From Aromatoleum sp. (GTDB lineage Bacteria; Pseudomonadota; Gammaproteobacteria; Burkholderiales; Casimicrobiaceae), in NCBI GenBank assembly GCA_010365205.1, contig JAAFGU010000165.1, positions 1 to 5,826 on the forward strand: a stretch of 5,826 nucleotides of DNA. The letters run 5' to 3'. Position 1 is the stretch's first letter. Every line of letters begins with the position of its first letter. The notes beneath the pieces are model-generated. The model saw only the letters and a program-made list of their open reading frames with translations. It was not told the DNA's origin and searched no databases. The position numbers and the translations under genes were made by a program. Shown piece by piece: positions 1 through 5,269 of the stretch.

Positions 1-234
1 GCCGGCAAGGCAAAGGCCGCGCCCTGCGCCGGCTGCCACGGCGCGAACGGCGTCAGCAGCAACCCTCTCTGGCCGAGCCTCGCCGGGCAACAGAAGGGCT
101 ACCTCGTCGCTACGCTGAAGGCGTATCGCGACGGCGTGCGAAAGAACGATGTGATGGCCGGGATGGCGAAAGGCCTGAGCGATGCCGACGTCGACGCGCT
201 TGCGGGTTTTTACTCAAATGCGCGTTCCGACTGA
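1..234 (+). CDS. c-type cytochrome, class I (c553/c4-like), C-terminal part
   Basis: This is the 3' end of a small monohaem cytochrome c; the 5' end lies before the window. The 77 visible codons are open from base 1 to a TGA at 232-234. The haem-attachment motif CAGCH is at visible residues 9-13 (two thioether cysteines and the axial histidine). Met52 or Met55, in the stretch NDVMAGMAKGLSDAD, is the likely sixth ligand. The ending LSDADVDALAGFYS is typical of the c553/c4 fold, in which the last helix packs on the haem. Such proteins are exported by Sec, matured in the periplasm and carry single electrons. The next gene, a Tat-exported Fe-S protein, starts 45 bp downstream on the same strand, so this cytochrome is probably a redox partner of that module. 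A signal peptide or a second haem domain upstream cannot be excluded. The family call is secure; the partner is inferred. Confidence 0.9.
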   Translation, partial: AGKAKAAPCAGCHGANGVSSNPLWPSLAGQQKGYLVATLKAYRDGVRKNDVMAGMAKGLSDADVDALAGFYSNARSD

Positions 235-264
235 GGCCCGATCCGATCGACGAGATTTCCGGCT

Positions 265-270
265 GAGGAG
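265..270 (+). promoter_or_regulatory. Shine-Dalgarno sequence of the ferredoxin gene
   Basis: GAGGAG lies 9 bases before the ATG at 280. It supports that start over any internal ATG, and this start also gives a complete Tat signal. The 45-bp gap after the cytochrome stop holds no visible promoter or terminator, which fits co-transcription. Confidence 0.7.
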
Positions 271-279
271 CGCTTCGTC

Positions 280-1119
280 ATGACAGAGACCAAAGACAAG
301 AGTGCCGATGCGCGGCGCGCGTTCCTTCGCCTTCTGGGAGGCGCGGTCGCCTGTGCCGGCGCCGCGGCAGCCGGCAAGGTCGCGGTCACCCAGGCCGAGG
401 CGGCAACCGCGCCGTCCACGGTGACGCCTCCCGCCATACCGGGATACGACTGGACGAAGCACCGCTGGGCGTTCGGGGTCGATGCGACCAAGTGCATCGG
501 CTGCCTGCGCTGCGTCGAGGCTTGCAAGCGCGAGAACGACGTCATCGGCGATGCGCACCATTTCCGCACGTGGGTCGAACGGTATGTCTACCTGGAAGGC
601 GAGGAAACGCCGCGCGTCGACAGCCACAGCGACCCGGTGAACATCGAAGCTTCGGGCTCCGAACATGAATACCGGTTCGCCAATCGCTACAAGGACGCGA
701 AAGTCGAAAAAGCGTTCTTCGTGCCGAAGCTGTGCAACCACTGCACGCACCCCGCCTGCGTGCAGGTATGCCCCACCGGCGCGACCTATCGAACCAACGA
801 CGGCGTGGTCGTCATCGATCACACGTACTGCATCGGTTGTCAGTATTGCGTGCAGGCCTGCCCCTACGGCGCGCGCTTCTTCAACGAGGAGAAGCAGGTC
901 ACGGACAAGTGCACGTGGTGCTATCACCGCATCACCAAGGGCTTGCAGCCCGCATGCGTCGAGGTGTGCCCGGTCGGCGCGCGCATCTTCGGCGATCTCT
1001 ACGACAAGCAAAGCCCGGTGAGCTTGTTCATCCGCAACAATCGGACGCGCGTGCTCAAGCCTGAATCCGGCAATGCCCCGAACGTCTATTACGTCGGCCT
1101 CGACAAGGACGTCATCTGA
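280..1119 (+). CDS. Tat-exported 4x[4Fe-4S] ferredoxin-like electron-transfer subunit (DmsB/PsrB/HybA/TtrB type)
   Basis: A 279-residue electron-transfer subunit of a membrane-bound oxidoreductase. The N-terminus has a twin-arginine signal: ARRAFLRLLGG at residues 11-21, then an Ala-rich hydrophobic stretch and a plausible AEA cleavage site near residue 41. The folded Fe-S protein would therefore act in the periplasm. Four cysteine groups are complete: C72/75/78/82, C152/155/160/164, C184/187/190/194 and C211/214/226/230. In this family they bind four [4Fe-4S] clusters forming a wire between a catalytic or cytochrome partner and the NrfD membrane subunit. No C-terminal membrane anchor is visible, unlike HybA. 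The stop overlaps the start of the NrfD gene by one base, so the two are probably translationally coupled. PsrB and DmsB usually lack their own signal, so the Tat signal points more to HybA, TtrB or NrfC-like arrangements. The substrate pathway cannot be set from this protein alone. Confidence 0.93.
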   Translation: MTETKDKSADARRAFLRLLGGAVACAGAAAAGKVAVTQAEAATAPSTVTPPAIPGYDWTKHRWAFGVDATKCIGCLRCVEACKRENDVIGDAHHFRTWVERYVYLEGEETPRVDSHSDPVNIEASGSEHEYRFANRYKDAKVEKAFFVPKLCNHCTHPACVQVCPTGATYRTNDGVVVIDHTYCIGCQYCVQACPYGARFFNEEKQVTDKCTWCYHRITKGLQPACVEVCPVGARIFGDLYDKQSPVSLFIRNNRTRVLKPESGNAPNVYYVGLDKDVI

Positions 1120-2297
1120 TGGAACCCGTCCCCAACATCGCGCCGTTCATCGGCTACGTATACCCCAACGAGACGGTCATCCCGTGGACGGTGCTCGTCG
1201 TCGTGTATCCGTATCTCACCGGGCTGGTCGCCGGCGCGTTCACCGTTTCGAGCCTGTACCAAGTCTTCGGCATGCAGCGGTTCAAGCCGGTCGCGCATCT
1301 CGCGCTGCTGACCTCGCTTTGCTGCATGCTCGTCGTGCCCGTGCCGTTGCTGATTCACCTCGGCCATCCGGAGCGCGCGCTCAATGCGATGATCACGCCG
1401 CACACGACGTCCGCATTCGCGATCTTCGGCTACGCAGCGAGCTTCTACGTGCTGCTGCTGCTGCTGGAGAACTGGTTCGTGTTCCGGCCGCACATCGTGC
1501 GTGAGGTGCAACGGACCAGCGGCGTGCTGCGCCTGTTCTACCGCGGGCTGACGCTCGGGTCCGACGACCTTTCGGAAAAGGCGATGAGTTACGATCGCAA
1601 ATGGATTTTCGCGCTGGCCGTCATCGGCATACCGGCGGCGCACGGCCTGCACGGTTACGTCGGCTTCGTATTCGGCTCGCTCAAGTCGCGTGAATGGTGG
1701 TCGTCCGACCTGATGCCGGCGATATTCCTGTTTTCTGCGATCATTTCCGGCACCGCGCTGCTGATTGTCATCTATGTGATCGCATGCCGGTTGCGCAAGG
1801 TAGCCGTCGACCTGCCTTGCGTCGAGGGCATGGCGTATACGCTTTGGGGATTCATGATGTTCACGCTGCTGCTCGAAGGCGTGGAGTTCGCAAGCCTCGT
1901 CTACCGGGGCCGCGAAGGCACCGAGATGATCCTGCAGTTCGTCAAGGGCCCGCTTATCGTGCCATTCGTCATCCTGCAGTTCGGCATCGGCTCGGCCACG
2001 CCGCTCGTCATCCTCACCTTCATGATCTGGCGTGGTATTGGCGGCAAGACGTTGATCGCGGGCGTGCTCGTCAGCGCATGCCTCGTGCTGCTCTCGGTGT
2101 TGATGATGCGCTGGAACGTCGTCATCGGCGGACAGGAGATCGCCAAGACCGGCAAGGGGCTGCTGTCGTATACGCCGACCTTCCTGGGTCGCGAGGGGCT
2201 GCTCGTGGCGACCGGCATCCTCGCTGCGCCGTTTGTGCTGCTCTCGATCATGGTGCGGTTGTTCCCGCCGTGGCCGCAGGCGACGAAGGCTGCATAA
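1119..2297 (+). CDS. NrfD/PsrC-family polytopic membrane subunit
   Basis: A 392-residue integral membrane protein of the NrfD/PsrC family, which exchanges electrons between the quinone pool and a ferredoxin-like partner. Hydrophobic segments are visible at about residues 22-46, 57-80, 96-120, 161-185, 199-223, 236-262, 278-302, 310-330 and 357-380, so about nine helices. Family-like features are LIHLGHPERALNAM at 78-91 after helix 2, the acidic pair in LLEGVEF at 251-257, and RWNVVIGGQ at 331-339 before the final helix. The start ATG overlaps the TGA of the ferredoxin gene (TGATG), with AAGGA at 1105-1109 nine bases upstream. The overlap fixes the partnership with the Fe-S subunit. There is no haem-binding CxxCH and no fused domain. 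Some NrfD-like proteins translocate protons; that cannot be decided here. The family is certain. The specific complex (polysulfide, tetrathionate, sulfite or other) is not. Confidence 0.93.
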   Translation: MEPVPNIAPFIGYVYPNETVIPWTVLVVVYPYLTGLVAGAFTVSSLYQVFGMQRFKPVAHLALLTSLCCMLVVPVPLLIHLGHPERALNAMITPHTTSAFAIFGYAASFYVLLLLLENWFVFRPHIVREVQRTSGVLRLFYRGLTLGSDDLSEKAMSYDRKWIFALAVIGIPAAHGLHGYVGFVFGSLKSREWWSSDLMPAIFLFSAIISGTALLIVIYVIACRLRKVAVDLPCVEGMAYTLWGFMMFTLLLEGVEFASLVYRGREGTEMILQFVKGPLIVPFVILQFGIGSATPLVILTFMIWRGIGGKTLIAGVLVSACLVLLSVLMMRWNVVIGGQEIAKTGKGLLSYTPTFLGREGLLVATGILAAPFVLLSIMVRLFPPWPQATKAA

Positions 2298-2545
2298 TTT
2301 CTGCGGTCGCCGTGCTGTTTTTCGGCAGCGCAAGCGAGCGTCGCGACGCAACGACTCCGCCCCGACTCCGCACACGAGGCCGAACGGCAACAGGCAGATG
2401 CACGCCGGCCGCCTCTCGGTGAAGCGTTCGCAAAAATCCTTCGAGCCGATGGATTGGCGCATGAAAAGTTGCGGTGCAGGCGACCTGCCTCGCCTTGTTT
2501 TGGCCGATTGCAACGAGGCGGCAAGTACGCGCTAACATACGCGGC
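2298..2545. other. Intergenic spacer between the redox cassette and the Bug gene
   Basis: A 248-bp non-coding spacer. It holds a weak imperfect stem (2312-2317 with 2326-2331, T-rich loop), a perfect 12-bp palindrome GCGTCGCGACGC at 2338-2349, a short direct repeat CGACTCCGC at 2352-2360 and 2363-2371, and the Bug promoter at its right end. No classical stem followed by a T-tract is present, so where the upstream transcript ends is unclear. Short reading frames crossing it look like translations of GC-rich DNA, with no recognisable protein. Confidence 0.6.
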
Positions 2546-2546
2546 A
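2508..2546 (+). promoter_or_regulatory. Putative sigma70-type promoter of the Bug gene, likely leaderless
   Basis: A -10-like hexamer TAACAT at 2533-2538 ends 7 bases before the ATG at 2546, exactly where transcription would start. A weak -35 candidate, TTGCAA, lies at 2508-2513, with a 19-bp spacer that is longer than ideal. The bases just before the ATG (GCGGC) contain no Shine-Dalgarno sequence. Together these suggest an mRNA that begins at or next to the start codon. The proposal rests on motif position only. Confidence 0.45.
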
Positions 2547-3517
2547 TGCCAAACCGACCGCGATTGACAATATGCCTGCTGGCGCTGACGGCGCTCGCCG
2601 GTGCCCCGCTGAACGCACAGGACTATCCCGCGCGCCCGGTGCGCGTCATCGTGCCGTTCTCGCCCGGTGGCGCGGTCGACGGACCGATGCGGATCATTGC
2701 GCAGGAACTGGGGAAGCGCTGGGGCAGGCAGGTCATCGTCGAGAACAAGCCCGGCGCGGGTGCGACCATCGGCAGTGAATTGGTCGCGCGGTCCCTACCC
2801 GATGGCTACACGCTGCTGCTGGCATCGCAGACCAATGCGATCAGCGCCACGCTGTACCCGAAACTTTCCTACGACCCGATCGAGGACTTCGCGCCGATTT
2901 CCCTGATCGGCCGCGAGCCGGGCGTCCTCGTCGTGCATCCCTCGCTGCCGGTGAAGACTCTCCGTGAATTCGTGGCGTACGTGAACGAGCGACCCGGGCA
3001 GATCGACTACGCCTCCTCGGGCAACGGCAGCGGGCAGCATCTGTTCATGGCGCGGCTCGCATCGATGACCGGCATGAAGATGAATCACATTCCCTACAGG
3101 GGCAGCGGCCAGGCGACGACGGATCTCCTCGGTGGTCAGGTGCCCGTGTCCATTCCCGGCACCGCGGGCATGGTCGGCCACATAAAGGCCGGCAAATTGC
3201 GCCCGCTCGCCGTTACCGGAACATCGCGCTCGGCGCAGTTGCCGGAGGTGCCCACGGTCAACGAGTCCGGAGTGGCCGGTTACTCGGCCTACATCTGGAT
3301 GGGATTGCTGGCGCCCAAGGGCACGCCACCCGCCATTATCGACAAGATCCATCGCGACCTGCAGCAGGCGCTCGCAACGGGCGAAGTCAAGGCGTACATG
3401 GCCAACGCCGGCATCGAGATCGTCGGCTCCACGCCCGCCGAGTTCGGCGCGTTCTTCCGCGCCGAGCGCGAGCAATGGGCGCAGGTCGTGCGCGATACGG
3501 GCGCCAAAGTGGAATGA
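2546..3517 (+). CDS. Bug-family (TctC-type) periplasmic solute-binding protein
   Basis: A 323-residue extracytoplasmic binding protein of the tripartite tricarboxylate transporter (Bug) family. These capture carboxylates, amino acids, aromatic acids and similar small organics in the periplasm. A Sec signal peptide covers residues 1-24, with likely cleavage at LNA-QDYP. Family marks follow: YPARPVRVIVPFSPGG at 27-42 with Asp45 in the ligand-binding loop, VENKPGAGATIG at 65-76, HPSLPVKTL at 131-139, the YASSGNGSGQH region at 155-165, and HIPYRGSGQATTDLLGGQV at 181-199. The length is normal. An in-frame ATG at 2474 would add 24 residues before the signal peptide and translate the promoter, so 2546 is preferred. 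No TctA/TctB membrane subunits are in the window, so this is a solitary Bug gene, as is common in Burkholderiales. It is followed 40 bp later by an alpha/beta hydrolase, probably in one transcript. The ligand is unknown. Confidence 0.95.
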   Translation: MPNRPRLTICLLALTALAGAPLNAQDYPARPVRVIVPFSPGGAVDGPMRIIAQELGKRWGRQVIVENKPGAGATIGSELVARSLPDGYTLLLASQTNAISATLYPKLSYDPIEDFAPISLIGREPGVLVVHPSLPVKTLREFVAYVNERPGQIDYASSGNGSGQHLFMARLASMTGMKMNHIPYRGSGQATTDLLGGQVPVSIPGTAGMVGHIKAGKLRPLAVTGTSRSAQLPEVPTVNESGVAGYSAYIWMGLLAPKGTPPAIIDKIHRDLQQALATGEVKAYMANAGIEIVGSTPAEFGAFFRAEREQWAQVVRDTGAKVE

Positions 3518-3547
3518 TGTCGACCGATCCCTCTTTCCATACGTCCC

Positions 3548-3553
3548 AAGGAG
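3548..3553 (+). promoter_or_regulatory. Shine-Dalgarno sequence of the alpha/beta hydrolase gene
   Basis: AAGGAG lies 4 bases before the ATG at 3558. It settles that start and contrasts with the upstream Bug gene, which has no such site. The 40-bp gap between the two genes has no promoter or terminator that I can see. Confidence 0.75.
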
Positions 3554-3557
3554 CGCG

Positions 3558-4481
3558 ATGACCGCGACGGTAATAGCGGAGGCGCCGGTGAACGGCGTCG
3601 AGCACTGGGCCCACAAAGGCGACGTGCGCCTGTTTCTGTGGGAGAAATACGTCGGGTCGCCGGAGGGCAAGCCCGCGGTGCTGTTTGTCCACGGCTCGTC
3701 GATGGCGTCGCAGCCGACGTTCGATCTCAGTGTGCCCGGGCGGCCGGATTCCTCGGCGATGGACTGGTTCGCACGGCGTGGCTTCGTCTGCTGGTGCGTC
3801 GACATGGAAGGCTACGGCCGCTCCGACAAGACGCGCGACATCTACTGCGATATCGCCAATGGCGCCGACGATCTCGCCGCGGCGACGGACTACATCATGA
3901 ATACACGCAGCGTGCGCAGCTTCATGGCGTACGGCATATCGTCCGGTGCGCTGCGCGCTGCGCTGTTCGCCCAACGCCATCCCGAGCGAGTCTCACGCCT
4001 GGCGCTGGATGCCTTCGTCTGGACCGGTGAAGGCGCGCCCACGCTTGCGCAGCGGCGCAAGAAGCTGCCGGAGTTCCTCGCCAGCAAGCGCCGCCCGATC
4101 GATCGTGCGTTCGTCTACTCGATCTTCGAGCGCGACCACCCTGACTGCGCGGAGCGGCGGGTCGTCGATGCGTTCGCCGACGCCATCCTGGCCCTCGACG
4201 ATTCGATGCCCAACGGCACCTACATCGACATGTGCTCGAAGCTCCCCGTCGTCGATCCGGATCGGATCACGATGCCGACCATCGTCTTGCGCGGGCAATA
4301 TGATGGCATCGCCGCGTTCGACGACCTGATCGAGTTCTTCAAGCGACTGCCGAGCCCCGACAAGCAGTTCTCGGTCATGGCGGGCATCTCACACGCGAGC
4401 TTCCAGCAGAAAAACTACCTGATGGTGTACCAGATCCTGCACGCGTACTTCACGCAACCCGCGCCGGCCTACGTCGGGTGA
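3558..4481 (+). CDS. Alpha/beta-hydrolase fold enzyme, substrate unknown
   Basis: A 307-residue serine hydrolase of the alpha/beta-hydrolase superfamily. The oxyanion-hole strand is VLFVHGSSM at 41-49. The strand and turn CVDMEGYGRSD at 80-90 is typical of the family. The nucleophile elbow is GISSG at 126-130, with Ser128 as the nucleophile. The acid is Asp249 in LRGQYDG, and the base is His279 in GISHASF, so the triad is complete. A cap region lies roughly between residues 155 and 230. No signal peptide is seen, so the enzyme is probably cytoplasmic. Likely chemistry is hydrolysis of an ester, lactone, thioester or C-C bond; the family alone does not choose. It follows a Bug binding protein by 40 bp on the same strand, suggesting the imported compound or a derivative is its substrate. 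It could equally be a haloalkane dehalogenase-like or esterase relative, but a serine nucleophile argues against dehalogenase activity. The fold is secure; the role is inferred. Confidence 0.9.
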   Translation: MTATVIAEAPVNGVEHWAHKGDVRLFLWEKYVGSPEGKPAVLFVHGSSMASQPTFDLSVPGRPDSSAMDWFARRGFVCWCVDMEGYGRSDKTRDIYCDIANGADDLAAATDYIMNTRSVRSFMAYGISSGALRAALFAQRHPERVSRLALDAFVWTGEGAPTLAQRRKKLPEFLASKRRPIDRAFVYSIFERDHPDCAERRVVDAFADAILALDDSMPNGTYIDMCSKLPVVDPDRITMPTIVLRGQYDGIAAFDDLIEFFKRLPSPDKQFSVMAGISHASFQQKNYLMVYQILHAYFTQPAPAYVG

Positions 4482-4489
4482 CCCGGCGC
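4461..4489. repeat. Inverted repeat at the end of the hydrolase gene
   Basis: GCGCCGG at 4461-4467 and CCGGCGC at 4483-4489 are perfect 7-bp arms around a 15-base loop that includes the hydrolase stop codon. A shorter stem, GCGC-TAAA-GCGC (4486-4497), abuts and competes with it. No T-tract follows on either strand, so it is not a standard intrinsic terminator. It could protect the mRNA 3' end, or be chance in GC-rich DNA. Confidence 0.3.
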
Positions 4490-4648
4490 TAAAGCGCAGA
4501 TGGAGTGACCGGATCCTTAGCCGTGGCGATTTGGGGGTGGATTTCTGGTGCGACCGACGTGGCCGCGTCGATGTCGAGTTCCTTCAAGCTGCCGCTCACG
4601 ATCTGCCGGCATTGTCCTACAACCGATGTCACCATCGCCCTTTGAATT
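4482..4648. other. Convergent spacer between the hydrolase gene and ribE
   Basis: 167 bp between two 3' ends. It looks less GC-rich than the flanking genes. It contains part of the inverted repeat described at the hydrolase end, a weak 5-bp stem (CGACG-TGGCCG-CGTCG near 4553-4568), and the doubtful small minus-strand ORF. I see no stem followed by a T-tract for either direction, so termination here may be Rho-dependent. Confidence 0.6.
4489..4635 (-). CDS. Doubtful small ORF downstream of riboflavin synthase (48 aa)
   Basis: A possible 48-residue peptide beginning MVTSVVGQCRQIVSG and ending in TPSAL. Its ATG is 13 bases after the ribE stop, on the same strand. A weak AAAGGG lies too close (2 bases) to the ATG for a good Shine-Dalgarno sequence. 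The composition is protein-like rather than Arg-rich, with no membrane segment, cysteine pair or known motif. An upstream in-frame ATG at 4692 would overlap the end of ribE. It may be a remnant of a longer gene, or simply open intergenic sequence. I do not recognise it. Confidence 0.15.
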   Translation of the reverse strand: MVTSVVGQCRQIVSGSLKELDIDAATSVAPEIHPQIATAKDPVTPSAL

Positions 4649-5269
4649 TCATCTAGCGGGGCCGGCAAGCCGCTCCACGTACCGCGCGACAAGATCCACT
4701 TCGATATTGACGCGCGCGCCGGGAGCGAGCGACTTCAGCGTCGTCGCTTGCAGCGTGTGCGGGATCAGATTGACGTGAAAACGCGCGCCGTCGACGCCGT
4801 TCACGGTAAGGCTCACGCCCTGCACCGCGATCGAGCCCTTCGCCGCGACGAAGCGTGCGATTTCCGCAGGGCATTCGATTTCGAGCCGCCAGCTGCCGTC
4901 GCTGCTACCCGCTCCCCCGACCGCGGCGAACGCGACGACGGTGCCGACGCCATCGACGTGACCCGTCATCAGATGCCCGCCCAGCCGGTCGGCGAGGCGC
5001 AGCGCCTTTTCAAGATTCACCGGCGCGCGGCCGTCCAGGCCCGTCGTGCAGCGAAGCGATTCCGCGGAGACATCGAAGGCAAGCCGCGCGGAGGCGCCCT
5101 CGCCTTCCTTCGCGACGACGGTGAGGCAGCAGCCGTTGACGGCGATGCTGTCGCCGAGCGCGACGTCGGAGACATCGAGCGCACCGGGGGCAATCGCGAG
5201 CCGCAGCCCATCGCCTTTGGACGTGGCAGCGGCAATCGAACCGACCGCCTGCACGACACCGGTGAACAT
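4649..5269 (-). CDS. ribE: Riboflavin synthase (alpha subunit)
   Basis: A 206-residue riboflavin synthase, which converts two molecules of 6,7-dimethyl-8-ribityllumazine into riboflavin and the pyrimidinedione precursor, the last step of vitamin B2 synthesis in the cytoplasm. The start MFTGVV is the hallmark N-terminus of the family. Two lumazine-binding barrels are seen as a repeat: SIAVNGCCLTV at 41-51 and SIAVQGVSLTVNGV at 146-159. GGHLMTGHVDG is at 97-107, and LIPHTLQATTL at 168-178 precedes the C-terminal trimerisation helix (YVERL). His104, Ser153 and Asp192 match E. coli His102, Ser146 and Asp185 by motif. The reading frame is open further upstream, but that part is antisense-like translation of ribD. 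The ATG at 5269 has a Shine-Dalgarno sequence AAGGGAG (5274-5280) and overlaps the ribD stop by one base. The gene is called ribC in E. coli. Confidence 0.97.
   Translation of the reverse strand: MFTGVVQAVGSIAAATSKGDGLRLAIAPGALDVSDVALGDSIAVNGCCLTVVAKEGEGASARLAFDVSAESLRCTTGLDGRAPVNLEKALRLADRLGGHLMTGHVDGVGTVVAFAAVGGAGSSDGSWRLEIECPAEIARFVAAKGSIAVQGVSLTVNGVDGARFHVNLIPHTLQATTLKSLAPGARVNIEVDLVARYVERLAGPAR

Noticed and set aside
346..357. Cys25 in the ferredoxin signal peptide as a lipoprotein attachment site
   Set aside because: The context AVAC lacks the usual Leu/Val/Ile at -3, and the hydrophobic stretch before it is short. A normal AxA cleavage near residue 41 fits better.
214..1011. A 265-codon minus-strand frame opposite the ferredoxin gene
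   Set aside because: It is antisense to a gene with four intact cysteine clusters and shows no domain of its own.
1452..1466. Five consecutive CTG triplets
   Set aside because: They encode a Leu run (residues 112-116) in a membrane helix of NrfD and need no other explanation.
2312..2331. Possible intrinsic terminator after nrfD
   Set aside because: The 6-bp stem includes a G-U pair. The T-run is in the loop rather than after the stem, so it does not fit an intrinsic terminator.
1089..2513. A 474-codon open frame on the minus strand opposite nrfD
   Set aside because: Its translation is Arg-, His- and Gln-rich with no recognisable domain. It lies fully antisense to a clear NrfD gene. Long antisense frames are expected in GC-rich coding DNA.
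2474..2545. N-terminal extension of the Bug protein from an upstream ATG
   Set aside because: It would add 24 residues before a normal Sec signal peptide, translates the promoter region, and makes the protein longer than the family norm.
2795..3805. A 336-codon minus-strand frame across the Bug gene and the hydrolase start
   Set aside because: It crosses two well-supported plus-strand genes and has Arg/His-rich shadow composition with no family motif.
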